From Nitrosospira multiformis (GTDB lineage: Bacteria > Pseudomonadota > Gammaproteobacteria > Burkholderiales > Nitrosomonadaceae), in contig JAFKJB010000003.1 in NCBI GenBank assembly GCA_017306155.1, positions 1-64,000 of the forward strand: DNA of 64,000 nucleotides, read 5' to 3'. The notes under the pieces are model-generated. The model searched no databases and was not told the origin of the DNA. It worked only from the letters and a program-made list of their open reading frames with translations. The number at the start of each line of letters is the position of its first letter. Position 1 is the first letter of the stretch. The translations under genes were made by a program, and so were the position numbers. Of this stretch, positions 45,220 to 54,208 are shown in pieces.

Positions 45220-45696
45220 ATGCTGAATCAGCCCGTTCCCGATTTTGAACTTCCTTCGACCAGTAACAAGATATTTCGTTTATCAGCAGCTCACGGAAAA
45301 AACCTGGTCATCTATTTTTACCCCAAGGACGACACTCCGGGATGCACCACAGAGGGCCAGGAATTCCGGGATGCTTACGCCGAATTTACCGACGCCGATT
45401 GCGACATAGTGGGTATTTCGCGTGACAACATCAAGTCCCACGAGAAATTCAAGGCAAAAATGAATTTTCCGTTCGAGTTGCTGAGCGACACGGACGAGAC
45501 GGTTTGCAATCTGTTCGGTGTGATGAAGATGAAAAACATGTACGGCAAGCAGGTCCGCGGCATCGACCGGAGTACATTCGTAGTCGATACGAAAGGGATA
45601 CTCCGGCGCGAATGGCGAAGTGTCAAAGTGTCAGGACATGTCCAGGAAGTCCTGGAGTTTGTGAAAACCCTGCCCAGCCAGAATCATGAGCCCTAG
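45220..45696 (+). CDS. bcp: Bcp-type thiol peroxidase (peroxiredoxin)
   Basis: 158 residues. AhpC/TSA fold with the peroxidatic Cys at residue 42 in DDTPGCTTEGQEFRD. The position five residues on, where Escherichia coli Bcp has its resolving Cys, is Gln47, so this is a one-Cys type or uses another cysteine (candidates at about 68 and 91). It reduces peroxides with thioredoxin or a small thiol. Its end overlaps the phoH-like start by 11 bases. Confidence 0.93.
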   Translation: MLNQPVPDFELPSTSNKIFRLSAAHGKNLVIYFYPKDDTPGCTTEGQEFRDAYAEFTDADCDIVGISRDNIKSHEKFKAKMNFPFELLSDTDETVCNLFGVMKMKNMYGKQVRGIDRSTFVVDTKGILRREWRSVKVSGHVQEVLEFVKTLPSQNHEP

Positions 45697-47137
45697 AAAG
45701 TCCGGTTCTTCCACGGCTTCCAAGTCATCCGCTTCCGTCGCTCCGGCCACCCGCGTGATGCCGAAGCTGTTCGTGCTCGACAGCAATGTGCTGATGCACG
45801 ATCCCACCAGCCTGTTCCGTTTCCAGGAGCATGACATCTACATCACGATGACCACGCTCGAGGAACTCGACAACAACAAGAAAGGGATGTCGGAGGTTGC
45901 CCGCAATGCGCGCCAGACCAGCCGTTTTCTGGACGAAATCGTCAGCAGCGCGATAACCGACATCGACGAGGGCATTCCCTTGCAGCCGCATGGCACCAAG
46001 AATGCAACTGGCAGGCTGTTCCTCCAGACGCAGGCGATCACAAACGTTCTGCCGGTATATCTGGCAAGCGGCAGCGCGGACAACCAGATTATTGGGGCAG
46101 TCAAGTTTTTGCACGATACCCACCAGAACCGTGTCGTCACACTGGTCTCCAAAGACATCAACATGCGCATCAAGGCGCGCGCCCTGGGACTGGCGGCCGA
46201 GGATTATTTCAATGACAAGGTTCTGGAAGACACCGATGTCCTCTTTTCAGGCATTCAGGAACTGCCAGAGGATTTCTGGGAAGAACATGACAAGGACATG
46301 GAGTCCTGGCAGCAGTCGGGGCAGACATTCTATCGTGTGACCGGCCCCCTTGCCGGCGGCTTCGTAATCAATCAGTTCGTTTATCTGGAGCATGACAAAC
46401 CGTTTTACGCGCAGGTCAAGGAGACCAGCGGGAGAACAGCCGTTCTGCAGACGCTGAAGGATTTTACTCATCAAAAAAACAATGTCTGGGGCATCACGGC
46501 GCGCAATCGCGAGCAGAATTTCGCGCTCAATCTTCTGATGAATCCGGAAGTGGATTTTGTCACCCTGCTGGGACAGGCAGGTACCGGCAAAACATTGCTT
46601 ACACTGGCAGCGGGGCTGATGCAGACACTGGAGTACAAGGTGTACTCCGAAATCATCATGACGCGCGTGACAGTCCCGGTGGGTGAGGATATCGGGTTTC
46701 TGCCCGGCACCGAAGAAGAAAAGATGACTCCCTGGATGGGCGCCCTGGAAGACAACCTGGACGTGCTCAACAAGACAGATAACAGCGCCGGAGAATGGGG
46801 ACGAGCCGCAACGCTCGATCTGATTCGCTCCCGCATCAAGATAAAATCGCTCAATTTCATGCGGGGGCGCACTTTCATCAACAAGTTCCTGATAATCGAC
46901 GAAGCGCAGAACCTGACACCCAAGCAGATGAAAACGCTTATTACCCGTGCCGGCCCTGCCACCAAGGTCGTATGCCTGGGTAACATCGCGCAGATAGATA
47001 CGCCCTATTTATCGGAGGGAAGTTCAGGGTTGACCTATGTGGTGGACCGGTTCAAGGGATGGAATCACAGCGGTCACGTGACGCTGCAACGCGGCGAGCG
47101 TTCCAGGCTGGCGGATTACGCTGCGGAAATACTGTAA
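45686..47137 (+). CDS. PIN-PhoH family ATPase
   Basis: 483 residues. After a Ser/Ala-rich N-terminus, a PIN ribonuclease-like domain (about 25-150) shows KLFVLDSNVLMHDP, EELDNNKKG and later LVSKDINMRIKA. A PhoH-type P-loop ATPase domain follows, with Walker A LLGQAGTGKTLLTLAAG near residue 295 and IIDEAQNLTPKQMKTLITRAG. PIN-PhoH proteins (YlaK, mycobacterial PhoH2) act as RNA helicase/RNases. The name PhoH does not imply phosphate control. It overlaps bcp, so the two are co-transcribed. Confidence 0.93.
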   Translation: MSPRKSGSSTASKSSASVAPATRVMPKLFVLDSNVLMHDPTSLFRFQEHDIYITMTTLEELDNNKKGMSEVARNARQTSRFLDEIVSSAITDIDEGIPLQPHGTKNATGRLFLQTQAITNVLPVYLASGSADNQIIGAVKFLHDTHQNRVVTLVSKDINMRIKARALGLAAEDYFNDKVLEDTDVLFSGIQELPEDFWEEHDKDMESWQQSGQTFYRVTGPLAGGFVINQFVYLEHDKPFYAQVKETSGRTAVLQTLKDFTHQKNNVWGITARNREQNFALNLLMNPEVDFVTLLGQAGTGKTLLTLAAGLMQTLEYKVYSEIIMTRVTVPVGEDIGFLPGTEEEKMTPWMGALEDNLDVLNKTDNSAGEWGRAATLDLIRSRIKIKSLNFMRGRTFINKFLIIDEAQNLTPKQMKTLITRAGPATKVVCLGNIAQIDTPYLSEGSSGLTYVVDRFKGWNHSGHVTLQRGERSRLADYAAEIL

Positions 47138-47288
47138 GGGTTATTGCCGGCAAGACCTGCGCGCGCCGCCTCCCGGTCTTATAGACAGGCCGAGCCATGC
47201 CGGATAAGTCGCCAGGCAGAGCCTGACCTGCACCTGCACTTCCAGAAACGTGTTCTGACAACAGCGAAAGACAGTCGAACCGGCAGCC

Positions 47289-48677
47289 TTAATAATGCCC
47301 TGATCTGGCGTAGCTTTCGAATCGGGTATATTCGCCCAGAAAAGTCAGATCGACCTTGCCGATCGGCCCGTTCCGCTGCTTTCCTATAATGATTTCGGCG
47401 ATTCCCTTGTCCTGTGTCTCCGGGTTATAGACTTCGTCCCGGTAGATGAAAAGAATCAGATCGGCATCCTGCTCGATTGCGCCGGACTCGCGCAAATCGG
47501 ACATGACCGGACGCTTGTTCGGACGCTGCTCAAGACTTCGATTCAACTGGGATAAGGCGACAACGGGCACATGCAGTTCTTTTGCCAGTGCCTTGAGGGA
47601 GCGGGATATTTCGGAAATCTCCGTGGCGCGGTTCTCGCCCTGGCTGGCGGCCGACATCAACTGGAGATAATCCACCACGATCAATCCCAGGTCCCCATGC
47701 TGGCGATGCAGACGGCGGGCGCGCGCCCTTAATTCCAGGGCATTCAAAGCGGCACTTTCATCAATAAAAAGCGGAGCGTCGTTCAGCTTTCCAAGCGCAT
47801 GCGTCAGGCGGGACCAATCCTCGTCCAGCAGGCGTCCGGTACGCACCTTGTGCTGATCCAGCCTTCCGACGGAGCCCAGCATGCGCATCGCCAGTTGCGC
47901 ACCCCCCATTTCCATGCTGAAGACCGCTACCGGCTTTTGGAGCGTGAGTGCGACATGCTCGGCAATATTGAGCGAAAAGGCGGTCTTGCCCATCGATGGC
48001 CGGCCGGCGACAATGACAAGATCGCCCGGCTGAAAGCCCGAAGTCTTTTCATCCAGATCATGGAAGCCGGTTGCGATTCCGGTAACATCGCTTTGATTAT
48101 CCTGGTTGTAGAGCGTCTCTATACGCTCCACAACCTCCTTCAACAGGGGCTGGATATCGATAAAACCCTGCTTGCCCCGCGCACCCGCCTCGGCAATTTC
48201 AAAAACCCTGGCCTCGGCTTCATCCAGCAGGGTGGCGGCTGAACGCCCGGCCGGATTGTACGCCGAATCGGTAATGCCGGTGCCCACCTGGGCAAGCTTG
48301 CGCATGATCGACCGTTCACGCACGATTTCCGCATAGCGCCGGATATTTGCAGCCGAGGGCGTGTTCTGTACGATGACCCCGACGTAAGCGAGCCCCCCGA
48401 CCCCCTGCAATTCCGCGGATATCTCAAGGGATTCCGCTACCGTGATGACATCGGCCGGTTTGCTATGCTCGACCAGTTTGCAGATATGTCGATAGATGAG
48501 CCTGTGATCCTGTCGGTAAAAGTCCTCTTCCGTGATCACATCAGCCACTTTATCCCATGCGTGATTGTCCAGCATCAAGCCGCCCAGTACCGATTGCTCC
48601 GCTTCAACCGAATGCGGTGGCAATTTATATGATTCGAGCGATTGGTCGTTTGAAGCTGCCGTGAGAAATTGGGCCAT
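47289..48677 (-). CDS. dnaB: Replicative DNA helicase DnaB
   Basis: 462 residues. The N-terminal domain starts LPPHSVEAEQSVLGGLMLD. The RecA-like domain carries Walker A near residues 222-232 (VIVAGRPSMGKTAFSLN) and GLIVVDYLQLMSA, QLNRSLEQRPNKRPVMSDLRESGAIEQDAD. Full length and intein-free. It lies downstream of rpsF-priB-rpsR-rplI on the same strand, separated from rplI by an intrinsic terminator, a widespread gene order. Confidence 0.97.
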   Translation of the reverse strand: MAQFLTAASNDQSLESYKLPPHSVEAEQSVLGGLMLDNHAWDKVADVITEEDFYRQDHRLIYRHICKLVEHSKPADVITVAESLEISAELQGVGGLAYVGVIVQNTPSAANIRRYAEIVRERSIMRKLAQVGTGITDSAYNPAGRSAATLLDEAEARVFEIAEAGARGKQGFIDIQPLLKEVVERIETLYNQDNQSDVTGIATGFHDLDEKTSGFQPGDLVIVAGRPSMGKTAFSLNIAEHVALTLQKPVAVFSMEMGGAQLAMRMLGSVGRLDQHKVRTGRLLDEDWSRLTHALGKLNDAPLFIDESAALNALELRARARRLHRQHGDLGLIVVDYLQLMSAASQGENRATEISEISRSLKALAKELHVPVVALSQLNRSLEQRPNKRPVMSDLRESGAIEQDADLILFIYRDEVYNPETQDKGIAEIIIGKQRNGPIGKVDLTFLGEYTRFESYARSGHY

Positions 48678-48745
48678 GGAGTTACGGGACGTTAGCGTTA
48701 CGGACGTGTCCGGATTTTAACACTGCTTGCAGTGCACCAAAAATG

Positions 48746-48772
48746 AAAAAGGGCTGTTGCCAGCCCCTTTTT
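48746..48772 (-). terminator. Intrinsic terminator after rplI
   Basis: On the minus strand AAAAAGGGGCTG pairs with CAGCCCTTTTT (one bulged base) across a four-base loop, followed by CATTTTT. It closes the rpsF-priB-rpsR-rplI transcript ahead of dnaB. Confidence 0.8.
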
Positions 48773-48795
48773 GAAGATGAAAAACAGAAACCTTT

Positions 48796-49251
48796 TCAGG
48801 ATGTCGATTCGCCCAGAACGGATACGACGATATGTGCAGCCACATCCGTGTGCAGCACGACCGTCACCGGGTGGTCGCCCACCTGCTTCAACGAGCCCTG
48901 CGGCATGCGTATCATGGACCTTTCAACTTCAAACCCTTGGGCTTTCAGCGCATCCTCGATATCCGCATTGGTAACTGAACCGAACAGCTTGCCATCCACG
49001 CCTGCCTTTTGCGTGATCTGCAGCATCAACCCTTCCAGTTTGGCAGCACGAGCCTGGGCGGCGGCCAGGATATCCGCCTGGGTTTTCTCCAGTTCCGCGC
49101 GCTTTGCCTCGAACTCGGCAATAGCCGCCTGGGTGGCGCGCTTTGCCTTGCCCTGCGGGATAAGGAAATTGCGCGCGTAACCATTTTTAACCTTTACAAC
49201 GTCACCCAACTGGCCCAGGTTGACAACTTTCTCCATCAGTATGATCTGCAT
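48796..49251 (-). CDS. rplI: 50S ribosomal protein L9
   Basis: 151 residues. [36 protein letters not shown] is the conserved L9 N-terminal domain, followed by the long connecting helix and the C-terminal domain ending [15 protein letters not shown]. It is last in the S6-PriB-S18-L9 operon, 11 bases after rpsR. Confidence 0.98.
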   Translation of the reverse strand: MQIILMEKVVNLGQLGDVVKVKNGYARNFLIPQGKAKRATQAAIAEFEAKRAELEKTQADILAAAQARAAKLEGLMLQITQKAGVDGKLFGSVTNADIEDALKAQGFEVERSMIRMPQGSLKQVGDHPVTVVLHTDVAAHIVVSVLGESTS

Positions 49252-49262
49252 ATCAGCTCTCC

Positions 49263-49547
49263 TCAGTGCAAATCAGTATAAGGAAGCAATGCCAGAAAGC
49301 GGGCGCGCTCCACGGCAGTACTCAGTTGACGCTGGTATCTGGACTTCGTCCCCGTTATGCGCGCAGGGATGATCCTGCCGTTCTCGTTGATGAAATCCTT
49401 CAATAACTCGATGTCCTTGTAATCGACTGTCTTGATGCCTTCCGCGGTAAAGCGGCAGAACTTCCTGCGTTTGAACAGAGGGCGGTTGGCCTTCTTGTCC
49501 TTGTCCTTGTCCTTGCCATCCTTACGTTTAGAAAAAAAACGTGCCAT
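49263..49547 (-). CDS. rpsR: 30S ribosomal protein S18
   Basis: 94 residues. The core [41 protein letters not shown] is standard S18. Between MARFFSKRK and FKRRKF there is an extra Asp/Lys stretch ([10 protein letters not shown]...), making the protein about 18 residues longer than the usual 75-80. The insert is encoded by near-perfect 6-base tandem repeats (49495-49512). S18 pairs with S6 on the 30S platform and in mRNA autoregulation. Confidence 0.97.
   Translation of the reverse strand: MARFFSKRKDGKDKDKDKKANRPLFKRRKFCRFTAEGIKTVDYKDIELLKDFINENGRIIPARITGTKSRYQRQLSTAVERARFLALLPYTDLH
49495..49512. repeat. Hexanucleotide tandem repeat inside rpsR
   Basis: Three exact copies of TTGTCC followed by a degenerate fourth (TTGCCA). 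On the coding strand they give Lys-Asp dipeptides in the N-terminal extension of S18. The repeat stays in frame if its copy number changes. Confidence 0.75.
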
Positions 49548-49587
49548 AATTTTTCCTGTCTATATTCCTGTCTATAAATGAGATCCG

Positions 49588-49884
49588 TCAGATAGGATCG
49601 ATCCGGTTTACATGCAGCGCCAACTGCAAACTCATGCGGCTTTTTCTTGCAAGAAATCCGGCCAGCTTTACTGTCGCCCCTGGAACCAGGCCTGCGACAG
49701 TTTCGGCCATCTGCGCCAGGGCTACGGCGAAAACTTCACACTCCACCTGCCTGGGCTTCCCCGCTTCGATTTGGCGGGAAACGTGCCTGATCTTGAGTTC
49801 GACTACTGCCACTCCAGCCGGGCTATAACGCAAGCTGCCGATTTCCGTGATCGTTCCGCAAATTTCAGTCCGATTGCAATCCAA
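49588..49884 (-). CDS. priB: Primosomal replication protein PriB
   Basis: 98 residues, with a TTG start at 49884 because no ATG or GTG precedes the conserved part. OB-fold single-strand DNA-binding protein of the restart primosome, seen in NRTEICGTITEIGSLRYSPAGVAVVELKIRHVS and the end MSLQLALHVNRIDPI. The location between rpsF (stop 12 bases upstream) and rpsR is the classic position for priB. The unusual start codon may lower its translation relative to the ribosomal genes. Confidence 0.92.
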   Translation of the reverse strand: MDCNRTEICGTITEIGSLRYSPAGVAVVELKIRHVSRQIEAGKPRQVECEVFAVALAQMAETVAGLVPGATVKLAGFLARKSRMSLQLALHVNRIDPI

Positions 49885-49896
49885 CGACTTGGCAGC

Positions 49897-50274
49897 CTAG
49901 GTCGCAAGCGTCGTTTCCCTGGCTTCCTCTGCGGGCTGCGGAGCGGGTTTGGCTTTCTCTTCGCGCATCATGGGTGAGGGTGCGGTAATCGGCTCATCCA
50001 TTTTGATGGTGAGGTGGCGCAATATGGCGTCATTGAATTTGAATGCGTGTTCCAGCTCGTCCAGCGTTTCCTGATCACATTCAATGTTCATGAGCACATA
50101 ATGCGCCTTGTGAACCTTCTGGATCAGGTACGCGAGCTGGCGCCGTCCCCAGTCTTCCAGGCGATGCACCTGCCCGTTTCTGGCGGTTACGATGCTGCGA
50201 TACCGCTCGATCATTGCGGATACCTGCTCGCTTTGATCGGGATGAACAATGAATATGATTTCGTAATGTCGCAT
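49897..50274 (-). CDS. rpsF: 30S ribosomal protein S6
   Basis: 125 residues. [53 protein letters not shown] and [21 protein letters not shown] are S6 signatures, followed by a polar Pro/Ala/Glu tail. AAGGAG lies seven bases before the ATG. It is the first gene of the rpsF-priB-rpsR-rplI operon and is preceded by a hairpin that fits the S6:S18 autoregulatory element. Confidence 0.98.
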   Translation of the reverse strand: MRHYEIIFIVHPDQSEQVSAMIERYRSIVTARNGQVHRLEDWGRRQLAYLIQKVHKAHYVLMNIECDQETLDELEHAFKFNDAILRHLTIKMDEPITAPSPMMREEKAKPAPQPAEEARETTLAT

Positions 50275-50294
50275 GCAGTCTCCTTATGGGTAAA

Positions 50295-50322
50295 GCCTCC
50301 CGCGATGCGGGCACGGTGAGGC
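50295..50322 (-). promoter_or_regulatory. Probable S6:S18-binding autoregulatory hairpin in the rpsF leader
   Basis: On the mRNA strand GCCTC-ACCG-TGCCCGC-ATC-GCGGG-AGGC folds as two stacked stems with a one-sided bulge containing CCG. This is the geometry described for the S6:S18 mRNA site, which mimics its 16S rRNA site. It ends about 20 bases before the rpsF start, where binding would hide the ribosome-binding site. Identified by eye from fold and position. Confidence 0.6.
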
Positions 50323-50380
50323 AAGGTCGAATGTTTCAAAGAGGCCGGTACTATACTCAACCCGCCGGGAAATATCAATT

Positions 50381-51142
50381 TTAATCGGGGGTTATATCGA
50401 GCCCGGGAGCATATCTCTGGCGGTGCGTTTCAAACAGGCAGATGCCCGCGCTCACGGAAACGTTGAGGCTCTCTACGCTGCCCAGCATGGGAATCGAAAC
50501 AAGCTGATCGCAGTTCTCCCGCGTCAACCGGCGCATTCCTTTCTCTTCCGAACCCAGTACCCATGCGACGGGTCCATCAAGCTTGAGGACGCCAAGCTCC
50601 ATATCGGCATCGGCAGCTGTTCCCAGGATTGTTACCCCCCGCTCCTTCACTCCGCGCAGAGTACGGGCGAGATTCGTCACGGAAATGTAGGGTACGTTAT
50701 CCGCCGCCCCGCTTGCCACCTTGTGCACCGCGGCGGTTAACCCCACAGCGCGGTCTTTCGGTGCAATCACGGCATGAACACCGAAAGCATCCGCGACACG
50801 CAGGCAGGCACCGAGGTTATGGGGATCCTGGATTCCATCCAGCACCAGAAGCAGCGCGGGTTCAGTTAGGGTATCGAGCACATCGTCGATATCCACATAC
50901 GCACGGGCGGGGTCGATACGCGCAACTACGCCCTGGTGCCGGGCACTGCCCGCCAAAGCCATGAGCCTCGCGGTGTCGCATGCAATCAGCCGTATGCCCT
51001 GGGTTTCCGCCAGTGCTGCCAGATCGCGGGCACGCTGATCCCTTCGCTCCGCATCGAGGAAAATCTCCCGGACGCTGGCCGGATTCTGGCGCAGCCGGCT
51101 GGTAATCGCATGAAAACCGAATATAAAACGCGAGCCGGACAT
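50381..51142 (-). CDS. rlmB: 23S rRNA (guanosine(2251)-2'-O)-methyltransferase RlmB
   Basis: 253 residues. SPOUT/TrmH-type methyltransferase. The N-terminal substrate-binding domain ([24 protein letters not shown]) and the knotted SAM domain with [65 protein letters not shown] and [18 protein letters not shown] are all present. It lies 50 bases downstream of rnr, the usual rnr-rlmB pair. Confidence 0.96.
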   Translation of the reverse strand: MSGSRFIFGFHAITSRLRQNPASVREIFLDAERRDQRARDLAALAETQGIRLIACDTARLMALAGSARHQGVVARIDPARAYVDIDDVLDTLTEPALLLVLDGIQDPHNLGACLRVADAFGVHAVIAPKDRAVGLTAAVHKVASGAADNVPYISVTNLARTLRGVKERGVTILGTAADADMELGVLKLDGPVAWVLGSEEKGMRRLTRENCDQLVSIPMLGSVESLNVSVSAGICLFETHRQRYAPGLDITPD

Positions 51143-51191
51143 CTATGGCAAGGTAGCAAGAAAGATAAGCGGAGTGACATTCACGATGAAA

Positions 51192-53399
51192 TCAACTCGC
51201 TGCCCCGGTTTTTATTTTCCCTGCGGCCAGAGCGTTTTCGGCGAGCACAAAATCTATCTTGCTGGATTCCAGGTCGACTCTGACCAGCTTGATTCTGAGC
51301 CGGTCGCCCAGTCGATAGCGCTTCCCGGTGCGCTCTCCCAGCAACATGTGCCTGACTGCGTCAAAATGGAAATAATCGCTGGGCAGTTCTGAAACATGCA
51401 CGAGTCCTTCGACATAAATTCCATCCAATGCTACAAAAAGGCCAAAACTTGCGACACCGCTGACAACTCCCTCAAAGCATTCTCCGATCCTGTCCTGCAT
51501 GTAATAGCATTTGAGCCATGTCTCGACATCGCGCGTGGCCTCATCCGCTCGCCGCTCCGTCTGTGAACAATGCTCGCCCAGTTCATGCCAGTTGCCGGGA
51601 GAGTATGCTGCCTTGTTCAGGACAGCCTTGATGGCTCGATGTACCAGCAGATCGGGATAACGCCTGATGGGCGACGTAAAGTGCGTGTAGGATTCATATG
51701 CCAGGCCGAAATGGCCGACATTGTCAGGACTGTACACCGCCTGGCGCAAGGAGCGAAGCATGACGGTCTGCAGCAGTTGCGCATCGGGCCGATCCTTTAT
51801 TGTAGATAACGTACGAGCATAATCTTTCGCCTTGGGAGCGTCCCCTCCGCCTAACTGAACACCGAATTCCTTGAGAAAATCACGCAGGGCAACCAGTTTT
51901 TCCGGTGTCGGACCTTCATGGATGCGATAGAGAGTCGCCTGCTTGTGCCTCTGCAGAAAATCGGAAGCGCACACATTGGCGGCGAGCATGCATTCTTCGA
52001 TGATGCGATGCGCGTCATTGCGTTGTATCGGCAGGATGCGCTCGATTTTGCCCTCCTCGTTGAAGATCATGTGCGTTTCGATCGTTTCAAAATCAATTGC
52101 CCCACGCTGGTTGCGCGCGTTCAGCAATACCTTGAATAATTTGTAGAGCAACTGGAGGTGCGGCAGAAGATCCTTGTATTGTTTCGCTTCCTCTCCCTTG
52201 GGATTCTCCAGCATGGCCGCCACTTTTGTATAGGTAAGCCGGGCGTGCGAAAACATGACTGCAGGATAAAAACGATAGTCCCTGAAGTCGCCTGCAAAAT
52301 CCAGGCTTATTTCGCATACCATAGATAAACGATCCACTTCCGGATTGAGCGAACAGAGCCCGTTCGATAGCGCTTCCGGCAGCATGGGGATGACGCGTCG
52401 TGGAAAATAGACAGAGTTCCCACGATTGTATGCCTCCTGATCAAGTGCATCGCCCGGCTTTACATAATGGCTGACGTCGGCGATGGCAACATAAAGCTTA
52501 TAGTCCTTCCCGTCGCGCTCGCAATATACGGCGTCATCGAAATCCCGCGCGGTTTCGCCATCTATGGTCACCAATGGGAGATGACGGAGGTCCTCCCTCT
52601 TGACCAGGTCTTTTTTTAACACCCTGGATGGAAGACGTTTCGAAAGCTTTTCCACTTCCTGTGGAAACTGGTAAGGCAAGTCGTGCTTGCGAAGCGCAAT
52701 TTCGATCTCCATTCCGGGAGCCGTATACTCGCCCAGAATCTCCTTGATGCGGCCGATAGGCTGCGCATGTTTGCTTGGCTGCCGGAGGATTTCCACCATG
52801 ACCACCTGACCTGCCCTTGCGTTGATCGATTCTTCTATGGGGATCAGAATATCCTGACTGATACGTCTGTTCTCCGCCTCCACGTAAAGAATTCCGTGAT
52901 CCGCATGTAGTCGCCCCACCAGTTGCGTTACCGCACGTTCCAGCACCTCCACAATAACCCCTTCCCTGCGGCCTCGCCGGTCAACCCCGATTTCACGCAC
53001 CATCACGCGATCACCATGCAGCGCCTTGCGCATTTCCTTGGCGCTCAAAAACAAATCGGGACTGCCATCGTCGGGCACCAGAAAACCAAATTCATCCGGG
53101 TGGCCCTGAACCCTGCCTTTGATAAGATCAAGCTTCTCCACCATGCAGATATCGCCCTTCCGGTTGCGCATGATCTGGCCTTCACGCAACATGGCAGAAA
53201 GACGACGGCTGAAGATTTCATCTTCTTCTTCGGTGATCCCCAGCAGATTCTGCAATGCTTCCTCAGGCACTGGAACGCCCTGCTCTTCAAGTATCTGGAG
53301 TATGAATTCCCGGCTGGGCAGCGCATGCCCATAACGCTCTTTTTCCCGTTCAAGATAAGGGTCAAGCTTGCGGAGCTTTTGTTTCTTCTTGATTGTCAA
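51192..53399 (-). CDS. rnr: Ribonuclease R
   Basis: 735 residues with a TTG start at 53399 (AGGAAA seven bases upstream). Processive 3'-5' exoribonuclease that degrades structured RNA. Order: N-terminal helix-turn-helix, cold-shock domains, RNB catalytic domain with VTIDGETARDFDDAVYC (acidic metal ligands) and HFTSPIRRYPDLLVHRAI, then a C-terminal S1 domain (GVVSGVASFGLFVALDGIYVEGLVHVSELP). The start region overlaps the tRNA-Leu promoter on the opposite strand, so the two units face away from each other. Confidence 0.96.
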   Translation of the reverse strand: MTIKKKQKLRKLDPYLEREKERYGHALPSREFILQILEEQGVPVPEEALQNLLGITEEEDEIFSRRLSAMLREGQIMRNRKGDICMVEKLDLIKGRVQGHPDEFGFLVPDDGSPDLFLSAKEMRKALHGDRVMVREIGVDRRGRREGVIVEVLERAVTQLVGRLHADHGILYVEAENRRISQDILIPIEESINARAGQVVMVEILRQPSKHAQPIGRIKEILGEYTAPGMEIEIALRKHDLPYQFPQEVEKLSKRLPSRVLKKDLVKREDLRHLPLVTIDGETARDFDDAVYCERDGKDYKLYVAIADVSHYVKPGDALDQEAYNRGNSVYFPRRVIPMLPEALSNGLCSLNPEVDRLSMVCEISLDFAGDFRDYRFYPAVMFSHARLTYTKVAAMLENPKGEEAKQYKDLLPHLQLLYKLFKVLLNARNQRGAIDFETIETHMIFNEEGKIERILPIQRNDAHRIIEECMLAANVCASDFLQRHKQATLYRIHEGPTPEKLVALRDFLKEFGVQLGGGDAPKAKDYARTLSTIKDRPDAQLLQTVMLRSLRQAVYSPDNVGHFGLAYESYTHFTSPIRRYPDLLVHRAIKAVLNKAAYSPGNWHELGEHCSQTERRADEATRDVETWLKCYYMQDRIGECFEGVVSGVASFGLFVALDGIYVEGLVHVSELPSDYFHFDAVRHMLLGERTGKRYRLGDRLRIKLVRVDLESSKIDFVLAENALAAGKIKTGAAS

Positions 53400-53416
53400 A
53401 GCTGATTTCCTATAGA
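53389..53416 (+). promoter_or_regulatory. Probable promoter of tRNA-Leu
   Basis: TTGATT and TATAGA separated by 16 bases, 40 bases before the tRNA 5' end. It overlaps the rnr start codon on the other strand. Confidence 0.45.
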
Positions 53417-53455
53417 ATTGCGCCTCTGTCCCATCATTGGACAGATTCGCTCATT

Positions 53456-53542
53456 GCCCAGATGGCGGAATTGGTAGACGCACTAGGTTCAGGTCCTAGC
53501 GGTGGCAACACTGTGGAGGTTCGAGTCCTCTTCTGGGCACCA
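53456..53542 (+). tRNA. tRNA-Leu(CAG)
   Basis: 87 bases with encoded CCA and a class II variable arm. The acceptor GCCCAGA pairs with TCTGGGC, the anticodon loop is TTCAGGT with anticodon CAG (reads CUG), and the T-arm is GAGGTTCGAGTCCTC. Confidence 0.97.
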
Positions 53543-54208
53543 ATCAAAACATTCCCGCCGATCCCCTGTACTGACTGCCCAAATGGCACAGGAAGCGCTG
53601 CTTTTCTCAGTATAGCAGGACAGTGCATCGCACTCCGGAATTACCCCTATCCCCCATTTCTTCCTTTCGTTACCCTCAGGTCCTGCAGCGATTTCAGCCA
53701 GGAGATTTCAAGGAATATCTAGCTGTAAAATTTTACAGCTATCCATGCCTGGTGATCCGTTGTTTCATAACATATGCGCTGACACAAACCATTCAGACGT
53801 ACTGGAGAAGAGCGACAAGAACTCCCGGTAGACTTTTTGGGCTATCAAGAATAACAGATGACAATCCCGCTTCCCCCGCAGGCCATACGCACGGACCGAT
53901 CGACAAACCTAAAGATAGCCTTTTCAATCCTTGGAAAAGGACGGCAAGGGGTTCTTTTCTTGATGATTCGATGGATAAAGTGGAGCGAATTACTGCCGTT
54001 AAAGAACTGTCTTCAAGAAATAGGACATGTTCCAGTATGTTCCGCAACCGTATTCCCGGCATTCTGTTATCTGACGTCATTCCCTCCAGCACGAGATCCG
54101 ATAAGACGAAAATGTATCGGGAAGGATATTCCGGGGAGAACTGTTATCCGTTTTCCGCGCGATTTTAAATTCTTCCGGCTTAGATTACAGTTGCCTGAGC
54201 TCATCCAG
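53543..54208. other. Region between tRNA-Leu and the exosortase acyltransferase
   Basis: About 665 bases. ORFs of 180 codons (53623-54168) and an N-terminal extension of the next gene (from 53858) exist but have no recognisable protein character. The most distinct feature is a 22-bp perfect palindrome at 53720-53741, listed separately. Confidence 0.45.
53720..53741. promoter_or_regulatory. Lux-box-like perfect palindrome
   Basis: The core AGCTGTAAAATTTTACAGCT (53721-53740) is a perfect 20-bp palindrome, extended by one more T/A pair at the ends. It has the CTGTA-N6-TACAG geometry of LuxR-type lux boxes. It lies 468 bases upstream of the acyltransferase ATG, far for a direct promoter element. 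The AT-rich centre could also just form a hairpin. Confidence 0.4.

Noticed and set aside
53623-54168. 181-codon ORF downstream of tRNA-Leu
   Set aside because: Composition looks random and it overlaps another ORF; no domain, signal peptide or good ribosome-binding site.
53858-54208. N-terminal extension of the acyltransferase reading frame
   Set aside because: The extra 117 residues do not resemble the family, whose members begin near the ATG at 54209.
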